64,000 bases of DNA from Niallia taxi (lineage in GTDB: Bacteria > Bacillota > Bacilli > Bacillales > Cytobacillaceae). Below the pieces are notes generated by a model that saw only the letters and a list, made by a program, of their open reading frames with translations, had not been told where the DNA came from and made no database searches. The stretch is from assembly GCF_004005475.1 (NCBI RefSeq), contig NZ_RZTZ01000001.1, forward strand, positions 434,001-498,000. The letters are read 5' to 3'. Below are positions 26,407 to 35,574 of the stretch, in pieces (positions within the stretch are counted from its first letter, which is position 1; each line of letters opens with the position of its first letter). Position numbers and translations under genes: made by a program.

Positions 26407-27405
26407 TTATATAGAATCCGTCAAAATATTATCAATGCTTGATAGCTCTTCATTAGAAAATTCAAGATTTGCCAATGCAGCTACATTTTCTTCCACTTGG
26501 CTCACTCTGCTTGCGCCAATTAACGCCGAAGTTACTTTTCCATTTCTCAGCACCCAAGCTAACGCCATCTGTGCGAGACTTTGGCCTCGGTTTGCTGCAA
26601 TTTCATTGAGCTTTATAACGCGATTAACCACGTCTTGCGTCACCTGTGCTTCGGACAGGAAGCTGGACGGTTTTTTTGCTCTTGAATTTTCTGGAATGCC
26701 ATTTGCGTATTTGCTTGTCAGCAAGCCTTGAGCCAATGGGCAAAACGCAATGGAGCCAACACCATTTTGCTCCAAAACATCCTGGAGCCCATCCTCTACC
26801 CAACGCTCCAAAAGGGAATATTTAGGCTGATGGATTAACAGCGGGGTACCTAGTCGATTCAAAATTTCAACCGCAGCTGCTGTCTGCTCCGCACTATAAT
26901 TGGAGACTCCGACATATAAAGCTTTCCCTTGCCTTACAACGAGGTCAAGTGCCGCCATTGTCTCTTCTAAAGGGGTATTAGGATCTGGACGATGTGAATA
27001 AAAAACATCCACATAATCAAGTCCCATTCTTTTTAAGCTTTGGTCAAGGCTTGATACAAGATATTTCTTAGAGCCCCAATCTCCATATGGACCTGGCCAC
27101 ATATGATAGCCCGCCTTCGTCGAAATTACCATTTCATCCCGATATGGAGCGAAATCAGCTTGCAGCATTTTCCCAAACATTTCTTCTGCTGATCCTGGCG
27201 GTGGTCCATAATTATTTGCCAAATCAAAATGGGTAATACCTAAATCAAATGCCTTTCTAAGTATCGCTCTCCCGTTTTCATATGTATCCACACCTCCGAA
27301 ATTATGCCAAAGCCCTAAAGAGATAGCTGGCAGAAGCAGCCCTGAATTTCCTGTGCGATTATATTTCATTGATTCGTAGCGATTTTCACTTGCTTGATAT
27401 CCCAT
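26407..27405 (-). CDS. Aldo/keto reductase (YghZ / L-glyceraldehyde 3-phosphate reductase type)
   Basis: NADPH-dependent aldo/keto reductase of 332 residues. The catalytic tetrad is readable: Asp in FDLANNYGP, Tyr in the same NNYG motif, Lys in ISTKAGYHMWPGPYG and His in DVFYSHRPDP. GPPPGSAEEMFG and the GPYGDWGSKKYL loop are typical of the YghZ/Kv-beta branch. AAGGGGG precedes the ATG at 27405. The GDSL hydrolase gene ends 13 bases upstream, so the two form an operon. Confidence 0.88.
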   Translation of the reverse strand: MGYQASENRYESMKYNRTGNSGLLLPAISLGLWHNFGGVDTYENGRAILRKAFDLGITHFDLANNYGPPPGSAEEMFGKMLQADFAPYRDEMVISTKAGYHMWPGPYGDWGSKKYLVSSLDQSLKRMGLDYVDVFYSHRPDPNTPLEETMAALDLVVRQGKALYVGVSNYSAEQTAAAVEILNRLGTPLLIHQPKYSLLERWVEDGLQDVLEQNGVGSIAFCPLAQGLLTSKYANGIPENSRAKKPSSFLSEAQVTQDVVNRVIKLNEIAANRGQSLAQMALAWVLRNGKVTSALIGASRVSQVEENVAALANLEFSNEELSSIDNILTDSI

Positions 27406-27418
27406 TCTCTTTCCCCCT

Positions 27419-28042
27419 TTACCTTTCATTTAAAAAAGCTTGAAGCCAGGTTTGTGCCATCAGCATATTCCCCGTGGTATTCATATGAACACCATCCGTT
27501 GTTAGCACTTGGCGGTCTGGCGTATTTAAATAGTCAATAAATGCTTGATGTGTTGGCACCAACAGGCAATTAAACTCTGCAGCGAGTTCCTGTACTGCCG
27601 TCACATAAGGCTTTAACAGTTTGTTTCCTTGTGCATTCACATCCTCCAGAATAACTGTCGGCTCCATTAAAATAACTTTGGCATTTGTATGTGTATGAAC
27701 TTGCTCTATTAAGTCTGCATAGATGGCCTTAAAGCGGTCGTGTGACAATGCTTCTTGCTGAGGAGAATCGAGCTGTCGCCATACATCATTTATGCCAATT
27801 GATATCGACACATAATCTGGCTTTAAATCCAAGACATCCTCTTTCCACCGCTCTGCTAAATCAGGAACTCTGTTACCGCCAATACCCTTGTTAATGATTT
27901 TCGGGAGAGTCTCTGGCTTATTTATGGCAAGAAAGTCTCTTACATACCGGACATAACTGTTACCAATTTGCTCAGGGTCTTCATATCTGCCTGCTTCTGT
28001 AATGCTGTCACCGATGAACAGCAAAAGATCATTTTTATTCAC
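27419..28042 (-). CDS. SGNH/GDSL hydrolase
   Basis: Cytoplasmic esterase or deacetylase of 207 residues. All SGNH blocks are present: FIGDSITEAG with nucleophile Ser13, GIGGNRVPDL with the oxyanion Gly, SIGINDVW with Asn, and TDGVHMN with the Asp/His pair near residue 185. There is no signal peptide. It starts with GTG (AGAGGT nine bases upstream). Linked with the aldo/keto reductase and possibly catabolite controlled through a cre-like site upstream. Acetyl-sugar esters are a common substrate of this branch; not proven here. Confidence 0.87.
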   Translation of the reverse strand: MNKNDLLLFIGDSITEAGRYEDPEQIGNSYVRYVRDFLAINKPETLPKIINKGIGGNRVPDLAERWKEDVLDLKPDYVSISIGINDVWRQLDSPQQEALSHDRFKAIYADLIEQVHTHTNAKVILMEPTVILEDVNAQGNKLLKPYVTAVQELAAEFNCLLVPTHQAFIDYLNTPDRQVLTTDGVHMNTTGNMLMAQTWLQAFLNER

Positions 28043-28111
28043 GAAAGACCTACCTCTTTCCCATCACATTATGTAGCTGTCACTTTTGTATATTTTAAGC
28101 TGCCTAATAAC

Positions 28112-28126
28112 TTTAAACGCTTTCAT
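28112..28126. promoter_or_regulatory. cre-like site before the GDSL hydrolase gene
   Basis: On the minus strand ATGAAAGCGTTTAAA matches the WTGNAANCGNWNNCW consensus of CcpA sites in all but one position, 70-85 bases upstream of the start. Confidence 0.45.
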
Positions 28127-28238
28127 CCTGTTGTTTGCCCCAATACTAGCATTCTCTCACTCTATTTGCAATTGATTTTTAGACATTTACAAAAAATGAA
28201 AACGAATAGTTTATAATTAGACCCCTTTTTGCACAGAT

Positions 28239-28270
28239 AAAGAGGATACCTAAATAAGGCATCCTCTTTT
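28239..28270 (-). terminator. Terminator of the zinc operon
   Basis: AAAGAGGATACC/GGCATCCTCTTT arms with a seven-base loop, immediately after the znuA-like stop. Confidence 0.85.
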
Positions 28271-28274
28271 TGGT

Positions 28275-29213
28275 TTATGCAGACTGTGCTTGAACAATGG
28301 CATCTAAATTATTTTTCATGATAGAAATATAATCATGCCCGTTCTTTTGATCTTCCTCACTTACTAATTCTAGCGTGTTTAATACGGTCGTTTTCGCACC
28401 GATTTCTTTTGCAAGTGTCTCTGCAACCTTTGGTAATGCTACCTCTTCAAAATAGATAACGTTAATATCATGCTCCATAGCGAATGTTTTTAATTCAGCA
28501 AGCTTCGCTGCGGTTGGTTCTTGCTCTGGTGAAAGCCCTGCAATAGCAATTTGTTCAAGACCATAGTCGTGTGCCAAATAACCGAATGCTGCGTGCTGTG
28601 TAATCATTTCCTTTTTCGGGACTAAAGCAAGCTTTTCCTTATACTCGCCATCAAGCGCTGAAAGCTCCTTTAAGTACGTCTCACTATTCTTTTTATATTC
28701 GTCCTCATGAGTTGGATCTGATTCCATAAGGCTTGCTGTGATTGTCTTGACTTCTTTCATTGCCAAAGCTGGGCTCAGCCAGACATGAGGGTCCATTTCA
28801 TGACTATGATCATGGTCATGATGCTCTTCCTCTTCTTCTGATCCTTCCATAAGGGTAATTCCCTTGCTAGCTTCCACAAAGACTGTGCCTTCACTCTCTG
28901 CTGCAGCCTCGATTGTTGGGACAAATGTCTCCATATACTCACTGTTGTAAATAAACAAATCTGCATCATGCACCTTTTTTATATCCTTCGGAGTTGGTTC
29001 CCAATCATGCGGTTCTGTTGATGACGGTATTAGTAGCTCCACATCAGCTTGATTCCCTGCAATTTTCTTCGTAAATTCGTACATCGGATAAAAGCTTGTC
29101 ATTATTTTAAGCTGCTTTTCCCCATCGTTATTTGTTTGGACATTTTGTGCTCCACAGCCTGCCAGCAGTGCTACTGTTGCTGCGAGTACAATGCCCCATT
29201 TAGTTCTTTTCAT
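28275..29213 (-). CDS. znuA: Zinc ABC transporter substrate-binding lipoprotein (ZnuA/AdcA type)
   Basis: Cluster A-I metal-binding protein of 312 residues. The signal peptide ends in lipobox LAGC with Cys20. A histidine- and acid-rich loop (EEEEEHHDHDHSHEMD, residues ~125-140) is the zinc-capturing loop of ZnuA, followed by DPHVWLSP; further ligands are in TQHAAFGYLA and the C-terminal domain. It lies 72 bases behind the CobW-type gene and shares its Zur-controlled promoter. Permease and ATPase genes are absent from the window, so it must work with components encoded elsewhere. Confidence 0.9.
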   Translation of the reverse strand: MKRTKWGIVLAATVALLAGCGAQNVQTNNDGEKQLKIMTSFYPMYEFTKKIAGNQADVELLIPSSTEPHDWEPTPKDIKKVHDADLFIYNSEYMETFVPTIEAAAESEGTVFVEASKGITLMEGSEEEEEHHDHDHSHEMDPHVWLSPALAMKEVKTITASLMESDPTHEDEYKKNSETYLKELSALDGEYKEKLALVPKKEMITQHAAFGYLAHDYGLEQIAIAGLSPEQEPTAAKLAELKTFAMEHDINVIYFEEVALPKVAETLAKEIGAKTTVLNTLELVSEEDQKNGHDYISIMKNNLDAIVQAQSA

Positions 29214-29285
29214 GCTCTGTTCTCCTCCGATATCTACTATCCTTTTATAAATTTGTAATCATACGACTTAAAACCTAACCAGCTT

Positions 29286-30463
29286 TTACGTATACAATGG
29301 CAATGGATCTTGAAATGTCTGCCAGTCACCCCTCATTTCTTGATCTGTTAACAAACAGTCATCAAGCCCACTCTGGATTGCTTGCTTATCCATATTCAGA
29401 CCAATAAATACTAACTCTGTTTGCCTGTCACCCCATGTTTCATCCCAACTACCCTGAACTTCCGGTTCCTCTGCCAGAACTGCCTTCCTCTCCTTATCTG
29501 GAAGACAGGCAATCCATTCTCCTGCTCCTTGAATGGACACAGAAGAACCGGCTTGTGAAAGCAGACCAATCTCATCATTTCTTGTCGCCAGCCAAAAGAA
29601 TCCCTTTGCTCTGACTATTACAGATGGCCAATTTTCTAGCCACTTCATAAATCGCTCTGGATGAAATGGTCGTGCTTTCTTGTATACAATGGAAGAAATG
29701 CCATATTCCTCCGTTTCTGGAATATGCTCCTCCTGAAGCTCCTTTATCCAGCCAGCTGCTTGGCTTGCTTCATCTAAGTTAAACACATTTTTGTTCCATA
29801 TATGCTCTAATGATAGCTTGCTGAATCGCGTTGGATGAATAGCCGCATCTGGATTAAGTCTCTTCAACACCTGCTGTAATTCGAAAACCGAATGCGCTGG
29901 TACAAGATCAATCTTGTTCAAAATAATGATATTCGCAAACTCAATTTGGTCAATCAGCAGATCTGCTATCTCTCGATCATCATGGTCATCTCTCCCAATA
30001 TGTCTGTCTACTAACGTTTCTCCAGATCCATAATCATGCCAAAATCTATTGGAATCCACCACTGTTACCATTGCATTGATTTTGCAGATAGCTGCTAAAT
30101 CAATGCCTGTCTCTTCATCCAAATATGTAAACGTCTGTGCGACAGGAACAGGTTCACTTATGCCTGAGGATTCGATTAAAATATGGTCGATTTCCCCTTC
30201 TTCTGCAAGCTTTTTTACCTCCAATAGCAAATCCTCTCTTAATGTGCAGCAAATGCAGCCATTTTGCATTTCAACAAGCTTTCATCTGTTCTTGTGAATC
30301 CGCCTTGCTCAATAAGTTTACCGTCGATATTCACCTCGCTCATATCATTGACGATAACGGCAATCCTTTCACCGTGCTTACTTGTTAATAGATGATTTAA
30401 CAAGGTCGTTTTTCCTGACCCAAGATAACCACTGAGTACAGTCACTCCTATCCGTTCATTCAA
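29286..30463 (-). pseudogene. CobW/COG0523 zinc GTPase (ZagA/YciC type), frameshifted
   Basis: G3E-family GTPase thought to deliver zinc under zinc starvation. The first part (30463-30239, TTG start with GGGAG) carries Walker A GYLGSGKTT at residues 12-20 and VIVNDMSEVN. Around 30270-30276 the frame shifts: relative to the family (..DESLVEMQNGCICC) one base is missing in the TTG-TTG run, so the first frame ends after MAAFAAH while the second frame (from 30269) begins MQNGCICCTLRED, the metal-binding CxCC motif, and runs intact through the GTPase and C-terminal domains (SSGISEP, NKIDL). Together the parts make a normal ~400-residue protein. A recent mutation, a sequencing error or frameshifting are all possible. 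Confidence 0.85.
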
Positions 30464-30483
30464 AATTAACTCCCTCTTTCTTT

Positions 30484-30504
30484 AAAACGTAATAATTACG
30501 ATTT
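30484..30504. promoter_or_regulatory. Zur box 1, proximal
   Basis: A 21-bp near-perfect palindrome AAAACGTAAT-A-ATTACGATTT. It differs from the Zur consensus (AAATCGTAATNATTACGATTT halves) at one base. It lies just before the ribosome binding site of the GTPase gene. Confidence 0.85.
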
Positions 30505-30546
30505 ACATAGTAGTTTATACTTAATTTGATCTTTTTTTCCTTTCTT

Positions 30547-30576
30547 ATATTAATCGTAATCATTACGATTTGTAAA
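30547..30576 (-). promoter_or_regulatory. Zinc operon promoter with Zur box 2
   Basis: On the minus strand TTTACA (30576-30571) and TAATAT (30552-30547) are 18 bases apart. The spacer is almost filled by a second Zur box (30551-30571) with arms ATCGTAAT/ATTACGAT, matching the consensus in 20 of 21 positions. Zinc-loaded Zur would block this promoter. Confidence 0.85.
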
Positions 30577-30598
30577 GAGGTTTTTTATTATATTGGAA

Positions 30599-30630
30599 AA
30601 ACCTTTGCGGAAATAATCCCACAAAGGTTT
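30599..30630 (-). terminator. Terminator of the ThuA-Gfo/Idh operon
   Basis: AAACCTTTG/CAAAGGTTT arms with a 14-base loop, right after the stop of the last operon gene; the T run after it on the minus strand is short. Confidence 0.65.
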
Positions 30631-30634
30631 AACA

Positions 30635-31690
30635 TTAAGCTATTTCTTCCTGTGCATTTTCTTGGAAAATAACTCTTTCTCGTTTCTTTCCAGATTCATA
30701 AATGGCACAAATCATTTTTTGTGTTTTTAATGCATCCTCGCCCGTAATATCAGGTGCTGCTCCTGATTTCAATGACTCATAGAAATTATTGATTTGCTTC
30801 ACATGGCTTACACCCCAGTATCCCTTTGCTCCATTGTCATAATGGAAGGTTTCCTGTGGATTATTGTCTGCGATGAACTCTCTTCCGTCCATTAACCTGA
30901 CAGTCGCACGGTCTGCGACCATTTTCGCAATTCCTTGTTCACAATGCAGTTCAATTTCAACAGGTGCATCATATGTGTAGTAGTTAACTGCATGAAAGGC
31001 AGATACTACTCCATTTTGGAAAGAGATAACTCCTTCGGCCGAGTCCTCTACTTCAATAATTTCATGGGCACGGTTGCTGATAGTAGCATCCACATATTTA
31101 ATGTCACTGTCAACGAACCATCTCATTAAGTCCAGCGTATGGATAGCCTGATCGATGATCACGCCGCCGCCTTCTTTTTCCCATGTGCCTTTCCAGTCGC
31201 TTTTTAAGTAATATTCATCAGAACGGTCCCATGTTACCGACAGTTTACCTGATTTAATTGCCCCGAGCTCTCCATTCACCAGCATGTTTTTAATAAGCTG
31301 GGAGCCTGGATTATAGCGATTTTGGAAGATGACTCCTAATGTAGTGCCATTTTCCTTTGCTGTTTCCACCATTTCTCTGGCATCGTCAAATGCAATTGAC
31401 ATCGGCTTTTCTGTCAAAACATGAATCTTTCTTTTGGCTGCTGCAATCGCAACAGGTGCATGCAAATGGTGTGGCAGACAAATATGGATAACATCAAGCT
31501 GCTCACTGTTAAACATTTCCTCATAATCTGTGTATGATGCACAATTATAAATTGCTGCTTTTGCGTCTGCTCTGTCCTTTTTAACATCACATACTGCGAC
31601 AAGCTGTGCATCCTCTCTTGTTACTATTGATTGAGCATGCATCGGAAAAATATTGCCGCACCCTACGATTCCTACTTTATATGAAGTCAT
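30635..31690 (-). CDS. Gfo/Idh/MocA family oxidoreductase (distal)
   Basis: NAD(P)-dependent sugar or cyclitol dehydrogenase of 351 residues. The Rossmann motif is VGIVGCGNIFPMHA at the N-terminus, the conserved EKPMS near residue 97 holds the catalytic lysine region, and the C-terminal beta-sheet domain has the GGGVIIDQAIHTLDLMRW motif with the active-site Asp/His. AAGGAGG lies nine bases before the ATG at 31690. It is the last gene of a four-gene operon with a sugar isomerase, a second paralogue and ThuA. Substrate unknown; the context points to a modified or keto sugar. Confidence 0.88.
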   Translation of the reverse strand: MTSYKVGIVGCGNIFPMHAQSIVTREDAQLVAVCDVKKDRADAKAAIYNCASYTDYEEMFNSEQLDVIHICLPHHLHAPVAIAAAKRKIHVLTEKPMSIAFDDAREMVETAKENGTTLGVIFQNRYNPGSQLIKNMLVNGELGAIKSGKLSVTWDRSDEYYLKSDWKGTWEKEGGGVIIDQAIHTLDLMRWFVDSDIKYVDATISNRAHEIIEVEDSAEGVISFQNGVVSAFHAVNYYTYDAPVEIELHCEQGIAKMVADRATVRLMDGREFIADNNPQETFHYDNGAKGYWGVSHVKQINNFYESLKSGAAPDITGEDALKTQKMICAIYESGKKRERVIFQENAQEEIA

Positions 31691-31708
31691 ACTTAACATC
31701 CTCCTTTA

Positions 31709-32677
31709 TTATGCCCACCACATTTGAGATGGCGCTTCTTCAATAACAACTGACTTAAGTGTTGATACAGCTCTTGCCAGTCCTTCTCGGATAGACATAA
31801 GCGGATCCTCATGTTCAATGCTGACAACATAGTCATAGCCATATGTTCGCAATGCACTCATCATATCAGACCATTCAGATGCACTGTGTCCGCAGCCTAC
31901 TGACCGGAAAGTCCATGCTCTTGTTTGAACATTGCCGTATGGCTGCATATCTGTTAAACCATACATATTGGCATTATCCTGGTCGATATAAGTATCCTTT
32001 GCATGAAAATGATGGATGGCATTAGCCTTTGCTAATATTTTAATTGCTCCAACAGGATCAATTCCTTGCCACCATAAATGACTTGGATCAAGATTGGCGC
32101 CGATCGCGTCACTCGTTTCTTCCCTTAGTTTCAGCAGGGTATATGGTGTGTGAACCAAAAATCCGCCATGCAGCTCAAGACCGATTTTCACACCATGCTC
32201 GCTCGCATATTGGCCAACTTCCTTCCAATATGGAATAAGCTTTTCCTCCCATTGCCATGTTTTCACATCACTGTATTCTGTTGGCCATGGTGTTACAGGC
32301 CAATTCGGGAATTTTGCTCCCTCATGATCACCAGCTGTTCCAGAAAAACAATTAACGACAGGCACATTCATAAGAGAAGCAAGCTTAATCGTTTTCATCA
32401 ATGTTTCGTGTGATTCTAATGCAAAATCCTTTTCAGGTGAAATCGGGTTTCCATGACAGCTGAATGCACTGATTACCAAGCCCCGCTTCTCTACCTGCTT
32501 CAAATAATCCTGTCTCTTTTCTTCGTCCTCCAGCAAGCCGTCCAAATCACAGTGAGCATTGCCTGGATATCCTCCTGTACCGATTTCAACAGCCTGAAGG
32601 CCAGCTTCTTTCACCGCATCAAGCATTTCCTCGAAATTTTTATCAGAAAACAGAACTGTAAAGACTCCTAGTTTCAT
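31709..32677 (-). CDS. Sugar phosphate isomerase/epimerase (AP endonuclease 2 fold)
   Basis: TIM-barrel protein of 322 residues of the xylose isomerase-like family. Metal-binding residues are expected in VEIGTGGYPGN, SCHGNP, GLELHGGFLVH, NLDPSHLWWQG and HFHAKDTYID, all visible in order. It sits 18 bases before the distal Gfo/Idh gene and 30 bases after the proximal one. Enzymes of this kind act with ThuA and Gfo/Idh proteins on ketosugars such as 3-keto-glycosides; here that is inference from context. Confidence 0.87.
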   Translation of the reverse strand: MKLGVFTVLFSDKNFEEMLDAVKEAGLQAVEIGTGGYPGNAHCDLDGLLEDEEKRQDYLKQVEKRGLVISAFSCHGNPISPEKDFALESHETLMKTIKLASLMNVPVVNCFSGTAGDHEGAKFPNWPVTPWPTEYSDVKTWQWEEKLIPYWKEVGQYASEHGVKIGLELHGGFLVHTPYTLLKLREETSDAIGANLDPSHLWWQGIDPVGAIKILAKANAIHHFHAKDTYIDQDNANMYGLTDMQPYGNVQTRAWTFRSVGCGHSASEWSDMMSALRTYGYDYVVSIEHEDPLMSIREGLARAVSTLKSVVIEEAPSQMWWA

Positions 32678-32707
32678 AGCTATTCTCCCCTTTCAAACGT
32701 CCATAAT

Positions 32708-33739
32708 CTATTTATTAATTTTCGCAATTTGCTTCGTTTCGTTTGATTTGATTGCACCTAATATAACCTCAAGGGATTTTTTCCCCTCTGCTCCTGTGAT
32801 TAAAGGCTCTGTGTCAGACACGATGGAAGATACAAAGTGATCAATCACACCTGTTGCATTTTGGCCGCCAGCATCATTTGATTGGATTTTGCCAAGCTCA
32901 TAGTTTACTATTTCGCCTGTTGCATATTGTACAATCAATGAATACTGCGGATGATCCTCTAGCCTAAGAATCGCCTTTTCACCATAAATAATCGTTGAGT
33001 TATCCTCTTTGCTTGTATAAGCCCAGCTTGCTGCCAATGTCCCAATGACACCACTTTCTGTTTTAAGAACACATACAGCGTTATCGTCAACATCTGCAAA
33101 GTCCTTCGCATTCGTTTCTACAAATGCCCCTACTTCCACGAACTCTTCTCCAAGCACATAGCGAAGCAGGTCTGTTTTATGAACACCTAAGTCTCCCATT
33201 GCCCCGATAAATGCTTTCTCCTTTTGGAAGAACCAGCTTTCCTTGCCGTCCACACTCCATTGCTCAGGTCCGCCATGTCCAAATGCAGACCGGAAGCTGT
33301 AAATTTTGCCGACTTCTCCAGATTTGATAAGTTCACGAGCTTTTTGATGCGATTTAACGAAGCGTTGGTTATGGCCGATCATTAGTTTCTTTCCGTTCTT
33401 CTTTGCTGCCTCGATCATCTGTGCTGCCTCTTCTGATGAAGTTGCCATCGGCTTTTCACAAAGAACATGCTTACCTGCATTAAGTGCATCAATTGAAATT
33501 GGCGCATGCAGATAGTTCGGCGTACACACACTGACTGCATCTATGTCTTTATCAGCAAGCAGCTCCTTATAATCTGTATAAGCCTTTGCACTGTACTCTT
33601 TGCCGATTTCAATGGCACGCTCTTCGTTAATATCACAAACAGCAACGATTTCGACTGCCTTATTCCAGCTGTATTCCTGCAAATGTCTATGCTGAGCAAT
33701 ACTGCCGCAGCCTATTACACCAATTTTTAATGTACTCAT
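32708..33739 (-). CDS. Gfo/Idh/MocA family oxidoreductase (proximal)
   Basis: Second NAD(P)-dependent dehydrogenase of the operon, 343 residues from the ATG at 33739 (GGGGG nine bases upstream). Motifs: IGVIGCGSIAQHRH at residues 5-18, CEKPMATS near 95, and GAMGDLGVHKTDLLRYV near 178 with the catalytic histidine. A longer frame to 33838 runs into the thuA end and is not supported. It is distinct from the distal copy, so the two may act at successive or reverse oxidation steps. Confidence 0.88.
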   Translation of the reverse strand: MSTLKIGVIGCGSIAQHRHLQEYSWNKAVEIVAVCDINEERAIEIGKEYSAKAYTDYKELLADKDIDAVSVCTPNYLHAPISIDALNAGKHVLCEKPMATSSEEAAQMIEAAKKNGKKLMIGHNQRFVKSHQKARELIKSGEVGKIYSFRSAFGHGGPEQWSVDGKESWFFQKEKAFIGAMGDLGVHKTDLLRYVLGEEFVEVGAFVETNAKDFADVDDNAVCVLKTESGVIGTLAASWAYTSKEDNSTIIYGEKAILRLEDHPQYSLIVQYATGEIVNYELGKIQSNDAGGQNATGVIDHFVSSIVSDTEPLITGAEGKKSLEVILGAIKSNETKQIAKINK

Positions 33740-33762
33740 TATATTTTCCCCCAATTTATTGT

Positions 33763-34479
33763 TTAGTTTGCTGTTGGATTTTCTAACGGCTGACTGTTTC
33801 CATACACAGGTCTGTTTCTCGCTACAGGTTTCGCCCATTTCACTGCATTAATGATGACCTGCTGTACGTCTTTATGATGATATGTAGGATATGTCTCATG
33901 ACCTGGTCTGAAATAGAATATCTTGCCATTTCCGCGCGTGTACGTGCAGCCGCTTCTAAATACTTCTCCGCCTGTAAACCAGCTTGTAAAAATCAGCTCA
34001 TCTGGAGCAGGAATATCAAAATGCTCGCCGTACATCTCTTCTTTTTCTATTTCGATGTATTCACCAATCCCCTCTGCAATTGGATGACCTGGTGCTACAA
34101 CCCACAGTCTTTCTTTGTCGTCCGCTTCTCTCCACTTCAAATCACAGCTTGTTCCCATAAGCAATTTGAATATTTTAGAGAAATGACCGGAGTGAAGAAC
34201 AATAAGTCCCATACCATCAAGAACGCGCTGCTGTACCTTTTGTACAATTTCGTCCTTTACCTCTCCATGAGCAATATGACCCCACCAAATCAAAACCTCT
34301 GTCTTATTAAGCACTTCATCTGTAAGACCATGCTCAGGCTCATCCAATGTTGCTGTTTTCGTCTCAAAGCCTGCATTTTTCAAAATACTTTCAATACAGC
34401 CGTGTATACCTGTTGGATAGATTTCCGCTACAGTAGAATTTATTTTTTCATGGCGATTTTCATTCCATATAGTTATCAA
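33763..34479 (-). CDS. ThuA family protein
   Basis: Trehalose-utilisation (ThuA) type protein with a glutamine-amidotransferase-like fold, about 238 residues. [11 protein letters not shown] at the start, [12 protein letters not shown] and [13 protein letters not shown] in the middle, and [17 protein letters not shown] near the end are family hallmarks. The best start is TTG at 34479 with GGAG ten bases upstream; a GTG at 34488 is too close to the SD. First gene of the operon, divergent from an AraC regulator. ThuA/ThuB act on keto-disaccharides in rhizobia. Confidence 0.87.
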   Translation of the reverse strand: MITIWNENRHEKINSTVAEIYPTGIHGCIESILKNAGFETKTATLDEPEHGLTDEVLNKTEVLIWWGHIAHGEVKDEIVQKVQQRVLDGMGLIVLHSGHFSKIFKLLMGTSCDLKWREADDKERLWVVAPGHPIAEGIGEYIEIEKEEMYGEHFDIPAPDELIFTSWFTGGEVFRSGCTYTRGNGKIFYFRPGHETYPTYHHKDVQQVIINAVKWAKPVARNRPVYGNSQPLENPTAN

Positions 34480-34522
34480 GTTAGCCACACTCCAATATCG
34501 ATTTATGGTATCATTATAAGAA

Positions 34523-34537
34523 ATGAAAGCGATTTAA
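34523..34537. promoter_or_regulatory. cre-like site in the ThuA/AraC intergenic region
   Basis: ATGAAAGCGATTTAA fits WTGNAANCGNWNNCW with one mismatch, 44 bases before the thuA start; CcpA repression of the operon would be expected. Confidence 0.45.
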
Positions 34538-34650
34538 TAAATGCTCAAAAATGGCTTCTTTTTATTCAAATGTGTCATTTATGAAAAATATAAAAAATAT
34601 ATTTTCATATGGAATAATGCCAGTATATTTTGAGTCGGGGGTCTTAACGC

Positions 34651-35556
34651 ATGATTAAAAATACATATGAAGAGCTAGTAAATGAAGTCGTTCACTATGA
34701 AAATCCTTTATTATCTTTAAAGGTGTGGGAAATCAATGAAGAACCAGCATACACAGCTGCCATCGAAAAGGAGACATGGCATTTCCATAAAGAAGTTGAA
34801 TTTCTGGCAATAATAGAGGGGAATTTGGCGATCCAGCACCAATATCAATCGACTGTCATTGGCGAGGGCGATACCTATATTATGGGTGCGTCCCAACCAC
34901 ACAGGACATGTAAGCAGTTTGAGGGGAATTTAAGATATATCGTGTTTCAAGTGGATTTATTGAAGCATTTTGACCAAAGCATACTTCCTTATCTGCACTG
35001 CTTTTCAGAGGTTACAACACCACTTCAGCATTTGAATTATATATTTAATCAGAATGACGCAACAAAGAAGCAGGTTTACAACCTCATTATTGAAATTTAC
35101 ATGGAGGCACAAAAAAAGGAAAAAGGGTACGAAATTGCCATTAATGCAGCAATTAAGAAGCTGCTCCTTCTTTTAATTAGGAATGACGAGGAAAACCTCC
35201 TAAAATTTGCGGATGCTGATTCCTTCACTCGCCTTAAGCCAGTGCTTGATTATATTGAGGACCATTTAAAGGATAAGCTTTTTGTCGAGGAGGCATGTGC
35301 CATCTTAAACTTAAGCTATCATTATTTTATTAAATATTTCAAAAAAAGCATGGGGGTTTCCTTTATTGACTATGTCAATCTAAAAAGAATAAAAAAAGCA
35401 GAGCTGCTTTTGTTAACAAGTGAAAAAAGTATTATGGAGATTAGCTTCGATGTAGGAATAAGCAATATTGCTCAATTTTATAAGCTTTTTAAACGACATA
35501 ATCTCTGCTCTCCAAAGGAGTACCGGCTTCGCATGCAGCAAAATGCCGTAGTTTAA
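34651..35556 (+). CDS. AraC family regulator with cupin domain
   Basis: Transcription activator of 301 residues. The N-terminal cupin has WHFHKEVEFLAIIEGNLAI and EGDTYIMGASQPH for ligand sensing, and the last ~100 residues hold two helix-turn-helix motifs (FVEEACAILNLSYHYFIKYFK and IMEISFDVGISNIAQFYKLFK, given as motif regions). GGGGGT lies eight bases before the ATG. Divergent arrangement makes it the likely sugar-responsive activator of the ThuA-Gfo/Idh operon. Confidence 0.88.
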   Translation: MIKNTYEELVNEVVHYENPLLSLKVWEINEEPAYTAAIEKETWHFHKEVEFLAIIEGNLAIQHQYQSTVIGEGDTYIMGASQPHRTCKQFEGNLRYIVFQVDLLKHFDQSILPYLHCFSEVTTPLQHLNYIFNQNDATKKQVYNLIIEIYMEAQKKEKGYEIAINAAIKKLLLLLIRNDEENLLKFADADSFTRLKPVLDYIEDHLKDKLFVEEACAILNLSYHYFIKYFKKSMGVSFIDYVNLKRIKKAELLLLTSEKSIMEISFDVGISNIAQFYKLFKRHNLCSPKEYRLRMQQNAVV

Positions 35557-35574
35557 AGTACGTCTATGGCATAA

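Noticed and set aside
33874-34584. 236-residue plus-strand frame opposite thuA
   Set aside because: Antisense to a clear ThuA coding region, with Cys/Phe-rich composition typical of shadow frames.
34717-34902. Minus-strand frame inside the AraC gene
   Set aside because: Shadow of the cupin domain coding region; no start signal.
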